Source: Herbinix luporum
Lineage (GTDB): Bacteria > Bacillota > Clostridia > Lachnospirales > Lachnospiraceae
Direction of reading: 5' to 3'
Assembly (NCBI RefSeq): GCF_900070325.1
Contig: NZ_LN879430.1
Location: forward strand, 15,001 to 79,000
Length of the DNA stretch: 64,000 nt
Of the stretch, positions 18,908 to 29,000 are shown piece by piece. The translations under genes were made by a program, and so were the position numbers. Each line of letters opens with the position of its first letter. Position 1 is the first letter of the stretch. Under the pieces are notes generated by a model. That model was not told the DNA's origin and did no database searches. It saw only the letters and a list, made by a program, of their open reading frames with translations.

Positions 18908-19183
18908 TAAATATGAAGATAAATGCAATGAAGAGAAGAGTAATCAGTGGAGCAATCGACAGAGAACCCCGGTAGCTGAGAAGGGGAGATTTGCATAAGC
19001 TGACGAAGATGGTCTCGGAGCAGCACACCGAGGAAGAAATTCTTAGGCTGTGACGGCAGCATCCGTTATTATGCTAGGCTGTTATATGCAGCGACTAAGG
19101 CCTATGATTGCGAAACATAGGTGAATTAAAGTGGTACCACGGGAAGTCCTCTCGTCTTTAAATATTAAAGACGGGAGTTTTTT
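18908..19183 (+). promoter_or_regulatory. T-box leader with methionine specifier upstream of metG
   Basis: The leader contains stem I with a purine-rich loop, and GAAG-ATG-G places a likely AUG specifier at 19009-19011. The T-box motif AAAGTGGTACCACGG is at 19128-19142. A terminator stem CTCTCGTCTTTA/TAAAGACGGGAG (19149-19177) is followed by six T. The TGGT in the T-box bulge complements ACCA at the tRNA end, fitting the A discriminator of methionine tRNA. Uncharged tRNA-Met should stabilise the antiterminator and switch on metG. Exact 5' boundary inferred from the promoter. Confidence 0.92.
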
Positions 19184-19238
19184 ATCGTATGGGAAGTATC
19201 ACATATTCTTATGATAATACTAAGAAAGGAAGAGGATT

Positions 19239-21212
19239 ATGAGTAAAAAGCCATATTATATTACAACAGCCATAGCTTATACCTCAGGCAAGCCACATAT
19301 AGGCAATACCTATGAAATTGTATTGGCTGACAGTATTGCCAGATTTAAACGCTGGGAAGGCTATGATGTATTTTTTCAGACCGGTACGGACGAACATGGT
19401 CAAAAAATTGAATTAAAGGCCAATGAGGCCGGTATAAGTCCTAAAGAATATGTAGATAAAATAGCCGGAGATATTAAGAATATCTGGGATCTAATGAACA
19501 CATCCTATGATAAATTTATTCGAACTACAGACACGGATCATGAGAGACAGGTTCAAAAGATTTTTAAGAAGTTATATGAACAGGGAGATATTTATAAGGG
19601 ATTTTATGAAGGTATGTATTGTACCCCCTGCGAATCATTTTTTACCCAATCACAGCTAAAGGAAGGAAAATGCCCGGACTGTGGAAGGGAAGTACAGGCT
19701 GCTAAGGAGGAAGCATATTTTCTTAAGTTAAGTAAATATGCTGACCGTTTAATAGAACATATTAAGGAAAATTCAGAGTTTATTCAGCCTGAATCTAGAA
19801 AACATGAGATGATGAATAATTTCCTTATACCGGGTCTTCAGGATTTATGTGTTTCTAGAACATCATTTAAATGGGGTATTCCTGTAGACTTTGATGATAA
19901 ACATGTTATATATGTCTGGCTAGACGCTTTAAGCAATTATATTACCGGTATAGGATACGATGTGGACGGTAACAGCAGCCAGCAATTTAAAAAATACTGG
20001 CCTGCTAATTTACACCTAATAGGTAAAGATATATTAAGATTCCATACCATTTATTGGCCTATTACCTTGATGGCATTAGGCTTACCTCTTCCAAAACAGA
20101 TTTTTGGCCATCCATGGCTTTTACAGGGCAGCTCCGGAGATAAGATGAGCAAATCAAAAGGAAATGTCCTTTATGCTGACGATCTTGTGAAAATCTTTGG
20201 GGTAGATGCCGTAAGATATTTTGTTCTTCATGAGATGCCCTTTGATAATGACGGAACAATTACCTGGGAGCTTTTAGTTGAAAGGATTAATTCTGACCTG
20301 GCCAATACCCTAGGTAACCTTGTGAATCGTACAATATCCATGTCAAATAAATATTTTGAGGGAATAGTTAGTGACGGTAAGGTGGTAGAAGCGGTTGATG
20401 AGCAGTTAAAAGGACTGGCACTTCAAACACCAAGCAAGGTTATTGCAAAAATGGAAAAGCTTAGGGTTGCCGATGCAATCAGTGAAATATTTAATCTCTT
20501 TAAACGTTGTAATAAATATATTGATGAAACTATGCCTTGGATTTTGGCCAAGGATGAGGAAAAGAAGGCACGTCTTGCCACAGTTTTATATAACCTAGTA
20601 GAAAGTATCTGTATAGGTGCAAGCCTTCTAAAACCCTTTATGCCGGAGACAGCAGATAAAATATTATCTCAGCTTTCAGCCAAGGCAAGATCCATTGAAG
20701 AAATAAATGATTTTGGCCTATATCCTTCAGGAACAAGGGTAACCGAAAAGCCTGAGATATTATTTGCCAGATTGGATATTAAAGAGGTTTTAAAACAGGT
20801 AGAAGAAAGTAAGGAAAAAGAAGAACAGGTAGAAGAAAACCAGGCAGGTCAAGGAAGTAAGGATATTATAGATATAGAAGCTAAGCCGGAAATAACCTAC
20901 GATGATTTTGCTAAGTTGCAATTTCAAATAGGGGAAATCATTGCCTGTGAAGAAGTAAAAAAATCTAAGAAGCTCTTATGCTCTCAGGTTAAGATTGGAT
21001 CCCAGGTAAAACAGATTGTATCCGGAATTAAGGGTCACTATACTGCCCAAGAGATGGTAGGTAAAAAGGTTATGGTTGTTACCAACTTAAAACCGGCAAA
21101 ACTGGCAGGGCTTGTATCAGAAGGCATGCTTCTTTGTGCAGAAGATTTGGAAGGAAATTTATCCTTAATGATTCCCGAAAGACCCATGCCATCAGGAGCA
21201 GAGATTAGTTAA
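19239..21212 (+). CDS. metG: Methionyl-tRNA synthetase
   Basis: Class I aminoacyl-tRNA synthetase that charges tRNA-Met with methionine. The 657 residues include HIGN (20-23) and KMSKS (302-306) of the ATP site. A zinc knuckle is formed by Cys128, Cys131, Cys145 and Cys148. An anticodon-binding helical domain (about 370-510), a charged Glu/Lys linker and a C-terminal EMAP/Trbp111-like tRNA-binding domain (about 555-657, YDDFAKLQFQIGEI) follow. The ATG follows an AGAAAGGAAGAGG site. Expression is controlled by the upstream methionine T-box. Confidence 0.97.
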   Translation: MSKKPYYITTAIAYTSGKPHIGNTYEIVLADSIARFKRWEGYDVFFQTGTDEHGQKIELKANEAGISPKEYVDKIAGDIKNIWDLMNTSYDKFIRTTDTDHERQVQKIFKKLYEQGDIYKGFYEGMYCTPCESFFTQSQLKEGKCPDCGREVQAAKEEAYFLKLSKYADRLIEHIKENSEFIQPESRKHEMMNNFLIPGLQDLCVSRTSFKWGIPVDFDDKHVIYVWLDALSNYITGIGYDVDGNSSQQFKKYWPANLHLIGKDILRFHTIYWPITLMALGLPLPKQIFGHPWLLQGSSGDKMSKSKGNVLYADDLVKIFGVDAVRYFVLHEMPFDNDGTITWELLVERINSDLANTLGNLVNRTISMSNKYFEGIVSDGKVVEAVDEQLKGLALQTPSKVIAKMEKLRVADAISEIFNLFKRCNKYIDETMPWILAKDEEKKARLATVLYNLVESICIGASLLKPFMPETADKILSQLSAKARSIEEINDFGLYPSGTRVTEKPEILFARLDIKEVLKQVEESKEKEEQVEENQAGQGSKDIIDIEAKPEITYDDFAKLQFQIGEIIACEEVKKSKKLLCSQVKIGSQVKQIVSGIKGHYTAQEMVGKKVMVVTNLKPAKLAGLVSEGMLLCAEDLEGNLSLMIPERPMPSGAEIS

Positions 21213-21229
21213 TATAACAAAAAATTATT

Positions 21230-21259
21230 TAAGGGGCGCCGTAAATTGGCTGCCCCTTA
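21230..21259. terminator. Bidirectional terminator after metG
   Basis: Stem TAAGGGGC/GCCCCTTA with a 14-base loop between convergent metG and the DUF885 gene. The flanking T/A runs are moderate. Confidence 0.75.
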
Positions 21260-21277
21260 AAATATTGATTAAATAAA

Positions 21278-23059
21278 TTATTTGCTAGCAATTTCTTTAT
21301 TACTTAACCATACTTCAATATGATCTTCAATTATTCCAAATTGAGCGGGACCGATATCCAGCAAAAATTTGTGAAATTCCTTAAGATTAAAATCATCCCC
21401 CAGTTTCTCTTGGGCAATATTTTTCAATTCTATAATTTCAAGGTACCCTATTGCATAAGGAAGATAAATAGCAGGTTCCTCTAAAAGTCTATTATAAATA
21501 GCTTCAGCTACATCCATATCACCGGTATATTGGCTAATATATGTAACGGCTTTGTCCTTAGTCCATCCTTCATAATGAATACCTATATCAGCCCTGGCAT
21601 GTATCATAAGAAGAACTCTGTTGTTTATCTCCAATAAAGATGCAAGTTTTGGATCTATCCCTGCATAAGAGTAAGAAAGATACTCCACATATGTGGCCCA
21701 TCCCTCATCATAACCTACAAAGTTAAGTAGATTTCTTATGGGAGCGGGATTTAGGCTTCTAAAATATACATTTTGATAAAGATGTCCCGGATAGCCTTCA
21801 TGGGCCACTGTAGGATAAATAGTAGATAAGGTTTCAAGGTCATTCCCATTGATATAGATATTATTATCTGTATAATTATCAATTGCCGGAACCAAGTACA
21901 TGGCAGGACTTAAATAATCAGACAAGGATTCATGAACATATTTTATCTCACAATTTACATCAACCGGTTCCGGAAAATCATCTACTATATTCTTTTTTAA
22001 ATCCTCTAATATAGTTTCGGGATCTGTCAGAGGGAAGGCAGTAAAGGACTCCACCGTGTTTAAAAGTGAAGGCTCAAGTATGGCTAAATTAGTAATTTCC
22101 ATAATATCGTCATTAATATTAGTTTCAAGCATTTTAATAATATCATTAAGGCTTCTACTAGATCCGGATTTAATTTTAGCCAAGGCCTTGTAATAAGCCT
22201 TACCTTCCGGATAATAATATAGGCCGGCATTATTTTTTCCGCTACCTTTTAATTCTTGAAGAACATCTATTATAAGCTCATAAGAAGGAATAATATATTC
22301 AAGAACTCTCTTTTTATTTTCATTTTTATAAGTTTTTCTTTCTTCATCGGTAAGGTTTTGGAAAGATTCAATTTTTTCATCAAAATATTCTATAAGAAGG
22401 TTCTCATCTGGGTTGGCAATAAAGGCTTCACATTGTTGGATAATACGGTCGGCAACGGCATCTGACATAAAAAGGCCTTTTTCAGACTTTTCTTTTTCAA
22501 ATTCGCTTATATCCTCAAAATAATCATATACACAGGGAAGTAAATCCAGGTATCTTTCTATATCATCTTTATCATAAAAATTATATTCAGCAAGAAGTAT
22601 AGGCAGCTGAGCCTGAAGTCCGGTAGTAGGACCAAGGCTTTCAAAATAATATAAATAATTACCCAGTTCCAATTCTGTCTCCAGATAATTATGTAAAATA
22701 TCATAAGTAAGCTGCTGATCTAAAGTTAATGAATCATAATCAAATTCTTTTAGCTCCTTTAAGTACTCCTTAGATGTCATGAGTTCTTCCTTCAATCTTA
22801 TGATACTGTATTCCCCTAAAGTAACTTCTGAAGGTTCAATTCCAAACTCTTCAGGACGGGAAAGAGTGTAATGAAGGGATAAGGCATCGCTTTGGACCTC
22901 ATTAACAAAAACCTTATGAATAAATTGATCAAATTTACTTTGTTGACTTTCAATATCGGAAGACTTATTACATCCAAAAGTAAAAAAAGAAAATAAGAAA
23001 ATTAAGCATAATATCAAATACAATTTTAGTCTTTTTTGAATAAATATTTTTTTAAACAT
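21278..23059 (-). CDS. DUF885-family lipoprotein, putative zinc peptidase
   Basis: Lipoprotein of 593 residues with signal peptide and lipobox FTFGC (about residue 30). The rest matches the DUF885 architecture. The HEGYPGH motif (420-426), a variant of the gluzincin HExxH site, is followed by GYDEGWATYVEYL and a C-terminal helical region with ARADIGIHYEGW. DUF885 proteins are predicted extracytoplasmic metallopeptidases related to M32 carboxypeptidases; the substrate is unknown. The ATG start follows a GGAGGT site. Monocistronic and convergent with metG. Confidence 0.85.
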   Translation of the reverse strand: MFKKIFIQKRLKLYLILCLIFLFSFFTFGCNKSSDIESQQSKFDQFIHKVFVNEVQSDALSLHYTLSRPEEFGIEPSEVTLGEYSIIRLKEELMTSKEYLKELKEFDYDSLTLDQQLTYDILHNYLETELELGNYLYYFESLGPTTGLQAQLPILLAEYNFYDKDDIERYLDLLPCVYDYFEDISEFEKEKSEKGLFMSDAVADRIIQQCEAFIANPDENLLIEYFDEKIESFQNLTDEERKTYKNENKKRVLEYIIPSYELIIDVLQELKGSGKNNAGLYYYPEGKAYYKALAKIKSGSSRSLNDIIKMLETNINDDIMEITNLAILEPSLLNTVESFTAFPLTDPETILEDLKKNIVDDFPEPVDVNCEIKYVHESLSDYLSPAMYLVPAIDNYTDNNIYINGNDLETLSTIYPTVAHEGYPGHLYQNVYFRSLNPAPIRNLLNFVGYDEGWATYVEYLSYSYAGIDPKLASLLEINNRVLLMIHARADIGIHYEGWTKDKAVTYISQYTGDMDVAEAIYNRLLEEPAIYLPYAIGYLEIIELKNIAQEKLGDDFNLKEFHKFLLDIGPAQFGIIEDHIEVWLSNKEIASK

Positions 23060-23175
23060 AGTTACCTCCAGATAGGGTTAAAGTTAATGTTAATTTAAGT
23101 TTATTCGCTAATTGCTATTGTAAGAAGCATAATTTGAATAACACTTATATTACCTAAGTATATACAGGAATTTGT

Positions 23176-23202
23176 TAAGTTTTATCCTTAATAAGCCGAA
23201 AT
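23176..23202 (+). promoter_or_regulatory. Possible sigma-D (flagellar) promoter
   Basis: TAAG at 23176-23179, a 15-base spacer and GCCGAAAT at 23195-23202, close to the TAAA-N15-GCCGATAT consensus for sigma-D/sigma-28. It lies about 78 bases ahead of a gene immediately followed by flagellin. Confidence 0.55.
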
Positions 23203-23279
23203 ATAGACTGAAGACCTAAACATTATAACAGATTTTGTCATAAATTCAAATAGTTTTCCTTGGAAGGAATTGATAATAA

Positions 23280-26200
23280 ATGAAGAATATTGTTACTAAC
23301 ACAGATATAGATCTTATTATGGAAATATTACGTCAGGCCAGGCCTATAAAGGCAGCAGTACAAAAGGAAGAGAGTAATAATACTCTTAGTTCAAAAGAAA
23401 TAGAGTATAATAACAGCCCTAGATCCTATTTAAAAGGCCCTGATACAGATGGAGGGCTTATGCTTTCTAGAAAGAATAGAAAAATATATCTGCAAAAAAA
23501 AGATGAGTATTTTCAAGAAATAAAAAAGCATATAAATGATATTTTAAATAGATTAACAGAACAGGATTATAAAAAGCTTTTAGATGAGGGATTTCAAGTT
23601 GAGGATTTAACGGTTGAATCCCTGGCAGGGGCCATAAAGATGATTAAGGATTTTAACAATATTAATAAAGAAAAAAAAGAGGAAGCTTCCCCTAAAAACA
23701 AGGATAAAAAAATATCAGATGATGAACTTAATGAAAAAATGAAAGCTTATAATATTCCTGTTAGCGATGAAGCCAAGGATAGGATTAAAGAGGCATTAAA
23801 CTTAAGTGAGAGTATTCAAAACATAGAGAAAAAAGATATTTTATATCTAATAGGAAAAAATTTGCCGCCCACCATTGAAAATATATATAAGGCAAGATAT
23901 AGCAGTAAGAATAATGAGGCAAACAATAAATTATCCGATGCTGATTGGGATGAGCTAATACCTAAGGTAAGCGACTTTCTTAATAAAGTAGGCATACAGC
24001 TTAGTAATGACACCCTAGATAAAGCCAGATGGCTGGTTGAAAATAATCTTTCCTTATCAAAGGAAAATATAAATTACATAACAGGTTTAGAAAAGCTGGC
24101 GAGAAATTATGATAAGGGTATGATTTTAGAGAGGATTTTTAAGGGAATGGGAAAGGGAATCCTTCCCGGAGATGTTCCTTTGTTAGATGAAAATATAGAA
24201 GATAAGGATGTAAACAGGCTACTTGAAGATATCCATAGCATTAATGATGAAGATATAATAAATTCTGTAAAAGATAGGCAAGAAATTAATATAAAAAATT
24301 TAGTAAACAGTAAAGAAGCAGAAGAATTAGATGTAGAGCAGGAATATGAAAAGATGCCTGCAGACCAAAAGGTTAAGTTTATTACTGCTAAGAAACAATT
24401 GGAAGAAATTCGATTAAAAATGACAGCTGAAGCAGCATTAAGACTTGAAAAAAAGGGGTTTTCTATTGACACCAAGCCTTTAGAAGAAGTTGTTGAAAAA
24501 CTCAGGCAAGAAGAAGAAAGCTATTATAAGGAGCTGTTAGAACAAGCAGAAATTAAGGCCGATGAAGAAAAAATTAATTTATTAAGAAATACCACAGAAA
24601 GTCTCAAAGAGTTAAAAATTATACCCGCTCATGTTTTAGGAGCAACTCTTTATGATATAGAAAAGCATACTATATCAGGACTTATAGGTACAGGAAGAAG
24701 CATCCTTATAGACTTAGAAAAGGCAAAAGAATCATACGAGGCCTTATTTACACAGCCAAGAACAGATTATGGGGACAGTATCCAGAAGGCTTTTGATAAT
24801 ATGGAATCTCTTATGGAGGAAATGGGTATTGAAGATACTTCATATAACAAAAGGGCCATAAGAATATTAGGATATAACCGGATGGAGATTACTAAAGAAG
24901 CAATAGAAGAGGTTAAAGCTTATGACCTTCAGGTTAATTATTTAATAAAAAATATGAATCCTGCCTTAGCAGTTAAAATTATAAAAGACGGACTTAATCC
25001 TATGGATCTTCCCATAGAAGAATTAAATTATCGTCTTGATAAGATAAGGGAGGAAGAAAGCTTTTCATCCATTGAAAAGTATAGCACATATCTTTACAAG
25101 TTAGAAAAGGAAAGCAAAATATCAGAAGCTGAGAGAAAAGCCTATATAGGAATTTATAGACTCCTATATCAAATTGAAAAATCTGATGGAGCCGCCCTAG
25201 GTGCAGTAATAAAATCAGAAAGAGAGGTAACCTTAAATAACCTTTTAACAGCCCTGCGGACCATGAAAAAAGGAAAAATGGACTATAATGTTGATGATAA
25301 TTTTGGTGGTCTAAAAGAGCTATCATTTGAAAAGGAAACCATATCTGATCAATTAGGGGCGGTATTTTCAGAGCAAGCTAGCCAAAGAAATATTCATAGG
25401 TCCATAATAAAGCAGCTTTTAGAAGAGATGAATCCTGGAAAGTTACAAAGACTTCATATAAATAATACTGATGAAGAAGTACAAGCACAGCAAAATCTTT
25501 GGGATACCCTAGGTAATATGCCCATTGAGAAGCTCCTTGATCAGATAAAGGCTATGGAGACAAATCCAGGAGATGATCAGGCATATTTTTATGAAAAATT
25601 AAATCAGTTAAGGAAAATATATGAAAACTGTGACCAAGCAATTCATTTCCTCAATAACTTTAAAATTCCTTGTACTACAGGTAACCTAATAATGGCAGAG
25701 CAGATTTTAAATAACAGTATGGATGTCTATAAAAAACTTTTACATAGAAACCTTAAGAAAAAGAGCCAATTAACCGATAAATTAATAGACAAGAAGACTA
25801 TAAATGAGGCATATGAGCAGCTTGAGCAGGAGGCAAAGGATATTATTGAGGAAAAAGCAAAAGCAGATGATATAGATTCTTTTAAGCTTAATGAGTTAAG
25901 AAATATGGGATTACAGATGCAATTTATAAAAACCTTAGGAAAAAGGGAATTTTATCAGCTTCCTCTAGAAATGTCAGGGAAATTAACTAATATTAATCTG
26001 ACTATTATAAGGGGTAAATCTGATGCCGGAAAGGTAACAGTTACACTTTCATCGGACAAATTGGGAAATATCAAGGCAGAAGCTAGATTAAAGGAAAATA
26101 CCCTCAGTGGATATTTTGCCTGTGACCATAAAGATAGTATATCTATACTTAAGACTAAAGAAGACTTACTAAATTCCTTATTAAAGGAAGAGAATTTAGA

Positions 26201-26366
26201 AATAAAACAGCTTAATTTCTACCTGCAACAAGCAGCCAAAGACATATACGGATACCAAAACACCTGGGAATCGGAAGGAAGCAGCAACCCTGAGACTGAG
26301 CGTATCTTGTATAGGGTTGCAAAAGCCTTAATATATATGATTAAAACAGCTGAGGAAGAATTATAA
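23280..26366 (+). CDS. Large coiled-coil protein with FliK-like C-terminus, flagellin operon
   Basis: A 1028-residue, Lys/Glu-rich, mostly helical cytoplasmic protein without signal peptide or membrane segments. I associate it with DUF6240, seen near flagellin genes in Lachnospiraceae, from memory. Its central part has several similar helical blocks of about 90-100 residues. Residues about 895-1000 switch to a beta-rich domain (LPLEMSGKLTNINLTIIRG, then TVTLSSDKLGNIKAEARL). This resembles the C-terminal domain of the hook-length control protein FliK. The GGAAGGAATT site precedes the ATG. Flagellin follows 39 bases later, so a flagellar role is likely; its biochemical function is unknown. Confidence 0.65.
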   Translation: MKNIVTNTDIDLIMEILRQARPIKAAVQKEESNNTLSSKEIEYNNSPRSYLKGPDTDGGLMLSRKNRKIYLQKKDEYFQEIKKHINDILNRLTEQDYKKLLDEGFQVEDLTVESLAGAIKMIKDFNNINKEKKEEASPKNKDKKISDDELNEKMKAYNIPVSDEAKDRIKEALNLSESIQNIEKKDILYLIGKNLPPTIENIYKARYSSKNNEANNKLSDADWDELIPKVSDFLNKVGIQLSNDTLDKARWLVENNLSLSKENINYITGLEKLARNYDKGMILERIFKGMGKGILPGDVPLLDENIEDKDVNRLLEDIHSINDEDIINSVKDRQEINIKNLVNSKEAEELDVEQEYEKMPADQKVKFITAKKQLEEIRLKMTAEAALRLEKKGFSIDTKPLEEVVEKLRQEEESYYKELLEQAEIKADEEKINLLRNTTESLKELKIIPAHVLGATLYDIEKHTISGLIGTGRSILIDLEKAKESYEALFTQPRTDYGDSIQKAFDNMESLMEEMGIEDTSYNKRAIRILGYNRMEITKEAIEEVKAYDLQVNYLIKNMNPALAVKIIKDGLNPMDLPIEELNYRLDKIREEESFSSIEKYSTYLYKLEKESKISEAERKAYIGIYRLLYQIEKSDGAALGAVIKSEREVTLNNLLTALRTMKKGKMDYNVDDNFGGLKELSFEKETISDQLGAVFSEQASQRNIHRSIIKQLLEEMNPGKLQRLHINNTDEEVQAQQNLWDTLGNMPIEKLLDQIKAMETNPGDDQAYFYEKLNQLRKIYENCDQAIHFLNNFKIPCTTGNLIMAEQILNNSMDVYKKLLHRNLKKKSQLTDKLIDKKTINEAYEQLEQEAKDIIEEKAKADDIDSFKLNELRNMGLQMQFIKTLGKREFYQLPLEMSGKLTNINLTIIRGKSDAGKVTVTLSSDKLGNIKAEARLKENTLSGYFACDHKDSISILKTKEDLLNSLLKEENLEIKQLNFYLQQAAKDIYGYQNTWESEGSSNPETERILYRVAKALIYMIKTAEEEL

Positions 26367-26405
26367 AATTCGCTGCCAGGAAAAAAGAAAGGAAAGGGAA
26401 GAAGA

Positions 26406-27980
26406 ATGAGAATTAACCATAATATTTCTGCATTAAAAGCTAATAATCAGCTGGCAAGAACCAATAAGTTACTGGATGCCAGCCTAAAAAGATTATCCTC
26501 AGGTTATCGCATCAATAGTGCGGCTGATGATTCTGCGGGACTGGCTATATCTGAGAAAATGAAAACACAGATTTCAGGTTTGGAACAGGCCTCTAGAAAT
26601 GCTTCTGATGGTATTTCCGTAATACAGACTGCAGAAGGAGCTCTTATTGAAGTAGAGTCCATGCTGCAGAGAATGAGAGAATTGGCAGTGCAATCAGCCA
26701 ACGGAATATACACTATTGAGGATAGAAAAGCCATTCAAGCAGAAATCGATCAGTTAAATGAAGAGATTAACCGTATTTCTGAAAATACAGAGTTTAATAC
26801 AATGACTTTACTAGACGGTAATATTGATAGAAAATCATTTTCCAGTAATAATAAGGTTAATTTGATTGCCTTATCAGATACAGTAGGAATCGGAAACTAT
26901 GCAATAAAAATTACACAGGATGCCAGACAGGCAGTAGTGGTAGGTGGTTCTGTGGATTTTGGTGAAGGTGATTATACACCTACAACAAGAAAAATATCTG
27001 CTTCTGAGGCAGGTTCTATTAATATAAACGGTGAAACAGTTAAGGTAAACGAAGGGGATACCGTAGACGAGGTATTCCAAAAATTAAGAGATGTATGTGA
27101 TAGTGTAAATGTCAATGTGTTTGCGGCAAATAGTGATGCAGTTCCTGATACAGATACTAATCATGATTTGGCCGGATATACCAGTAAGCAGTTAGCCGGA
27201 GGAGATAAATTAATCTTTGTATCCAGGGAGTACGGTTCAGATCAGAAAATTACCATACATTGTGATAAACCGGAATTAAGCAAGTTGTTGGGGTTAACCG
27301 TAAAAGGTGTAGAAGCCAGGGGAATAGATGCGAAAGCTGAGATAGACTTAGATAAGGGTAAACCGGAATCTCTTTTTGAAAACACTGCTACTGTATCTAT
27401 TCGCGGTAATAAAATCACAGTTTCTGACAGAAATAATTTTAAAATGATATTTGAAGTGGATCCGGGTTCGGTAAAAACTGAGTTTACAGATGCTACAATA
27501 AATGGCCCGGAAGATGATTTCACACAGGGGGGAATTGGTGAAGAGGAGAAATCCATTGATATAACCGTATCAGTACTAGATGCAGGTCCAATGGATCTTC
27601 AAATCGGTGCCAATGAGGGTCAGACCATGTCAATCCGCATACCTAGGGTTACCCCCAGGACTCTTGGAATTGATAAAATAAATATAGGTACCGCTGACGG
27701 AGCACAAAGGGCAATTGCTTTACTGGATAATGCCATTAATGAAGTTTCGGCCATAAGATCAAAACTGGGAGCCTATCAAAACCGCCTGGAGCATTCCATA
27801 TCCAATCTTGATGTAACAGCAGAAAACATGACAGAATCTTTATCCCGTATTGAAGATGTAGATATGGCTGAGGAGATGGCAGAGTATACACAAAAAAATG
27901 TTTTGGCACAAGCCGGAACCTCCATGCTGGCACAGGCAAATATGAGGCCTCAAAATATACTATCCTTGTTACAACAATAA
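26406..27980 (+). CDS. hag: Flagellin
   Basis: Filament subunit exported by the flagellar type III apparatus. The conserved D0/D1 N-terminus (1-138, MRINHNISALKANNQLARTN) and C-terminus (about 435-524, ending QANMRPQNILSLLQQ) frame a variable domain of about 300 residues. The domain forms the exposed filament surface. The 524-residue length is larger than the 270-300 residues of minimal flagellins. A purine-rich site (aaaggaaaggg) precedes the ATG. It follows the FliK-like gene and precedes fliS, a compact filament operon that may be read from the upstream sigma-D-type promoter. Confidence 0.97.
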   Translation: MRINHNISALKANNQLARTNKLLDASLKRLSSGYRINSAADDSAGLAISEKMKTQISGLEQASRNASDGISVIQTAEGALIEVESMLQRMRELAVQSANGIYTIEDRKAIQAEIDQLNEEINRISENTEFNTMTLLDGNIDRKSFSSNNKVNLIALSDTVGIGNYAIKITQDARQAVVVGGSVDFGEGDYTPTTRKISASEAGSININGETVKVNEGDTVDEVFQKLRDVCDSVNVNVFAANSDAVPDTDTNHDLAGYTSKQLAGGDKLIFVSREYGSDQKITIHCDKPELSKLLGLTVKGVEARGIDAKAEIDLDKGKPESLFENTATVSIRGNKITVSDRNNFKMIFEVDPGSVKTEFTDATINGPEDDFTQGGIGEEEKSIDITVSVLDAGPMDLQIGANEGQTMSIRIPRVTPRTLGIDKINIGTADGAQRAIALLDNAINEVSAIRSKLGAYQNRLEHSISNLDVTAENMTESLSRIEDVDMAEEMAEYTQKNVLAQAGTSMLAQANMRPQNILSLLQQ

Positions 27981-28025
27981 TCAAGCATTATGTTAGAATA
28001 ATGGAATAAGTACAGGAGGTATTAT

Positions 28026-28505
28026 ATGAATAAAGAGGCCATTCAATCATTTACTGCCAGGATTAGTCAGGCATCTAGAAGTGAATTGGTAGTAATCTTA
28101 TATGAAATAACCTTGGCTAAAATTGAAGAGGCCGAGAAGTTTTTTAAAGATAATAATCTAAGGGAGTTTGACAGGGAACTTAGAGGGGCACAAAAATGTG
28201 TAAGTGAGCTTATGTCATCCCTAGATTATAGATACAAGATTTCCTATGACTTACAGAGCCTATATATGTATACCAATAAGCATATTATTACTGCCATAGT
28301 AAAACAAAATCCTATAAGCTTACAGTATGCAAAATCTATACTTCAGAAGTTATTAGTAGGATTTGTAGAAGTCAGTAAGGCTGATAAAAGCGGTCCTATT
28401 ATGCAAAATACTCAGCAGCTTTATGCCGGCTTAACCTATTCGAAAGGAACTTTAAATGAAACATTTATTGATCCGGCTAATAAAAGCCGAGGATTTATTG
28501 CATAA
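28026..28505 (+). CDS. fliS: Flagellar export chaperone FliS-like protein
   Basis: Helical protein of 159 residues that should bind the C-terminal helix of flagellin in the cytoplasm and prevent premature polymerisation. The SRSELVVILYEITLAKIEEAEK start and the LDYRYKISYDLQSLYMYTNKHI segment match the four-helix FliS fold. The last 35 residues (after QLYAGLTYSKG) are an extra tail. An AGGAGG site precedes the ATG. It lies 45 bases after flagellin, and a terminator follows. FliS proteins are divergent, but the context supports the call. Confidence 0.85.
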   Translation: MNKEAIQSFTARISQASRSELVVILYEITLAKIEEAEKFFKDNNLREFDRELRGAQKCVSELMSSLDYRYKISYDLQSLYMYTNKHIITAIVKQNPISLQYAKSILQKLLVGFVEVSKADKSGPIMQNTQQLYAGLTYSKGTLNETFIDPANKSRGFIA

Positions 28506-28566
28506 GAAAGCAAACATTAAAGAATATTATTAAGGATAACAAGCTTTACATATTAGATATGCAAAC

Positions 28567-28617
28567 AAAAAGGGTCTGTTTTAAAATGATTATACTATTT
28601 TGAAACAGACTCTTTTT
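28567..28617. terminator. Bidirectional terminator after fliS
   Basis: Long stem with AAAAAGGGTCTG against CAGACTCTTTTT, extended inside by TTTTAAAAT/ATTTTGAAA with G-T pairs. T runs appear on both strands between convergent genes. Confidence 0.85.
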
Positions 28618-28638
28618 GCATATAATTATGATATTACC

Positions 28639-28875
28639 TTAAGATTTTGATTCTATATAGTTTTTTTCGGAGGCCTTAGCTTGCTTTAGCAAGTATTTAT
28701 ATCGATTTTGTATAGCATTAAGCTCATAGATGCAGCTGTCAATTAAATCGGGGTCAACAACGTATTCAAACTGTGAGTATGCTGCTTCTAAAGCCATCTT
28801 TGTCTTGTTAATTTCTTTCAATAAAAAATCTTCTTTTGGGGCTTTCTTCTTGGAGAATAATCTCATTTTCACCAT
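28639..28875 (-). CDS. yaaL: YaaL-like small protein (DUF2508)
   Basis: Small charged helical protein of 78 residues resembling DUF2508/YaaL, of unknown function. In Bacillus yaaL lies between recR and bofA. Here it is transcribed away from bofA and lies 33 kb from recR. The start is ambiguous between GTG 28878, ATG 28875 and later codons. ATG 28875 has the best spacing from AGGGA. Confidence 0.7.
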   Translation of the reverse strand: MVKMRLFSKKKAPKEDFLLKEINKTKMALEAAYSQFEYVVDPDLIDSCIYELNAIQNRYKYLLKQAKASEKNYIESKS

Positions 28876-29000
28876 CACTTTCCCTAATATTTTGTTAATA
28901 GTATAGTCAAAAAACTGATCATTTATTCTGTTTACTAGAATAAAATGGATAAATATGTATATAGATATTATAGGTGTAATATATTTAGGGGAATGATGCT

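Noticed and set aside
18862..19062. Minus-strand open frame of 66 codons near 18.9-19.06 kb
   Set aside because: It is antisense to the T-box leader, whose structure explains the sequence.
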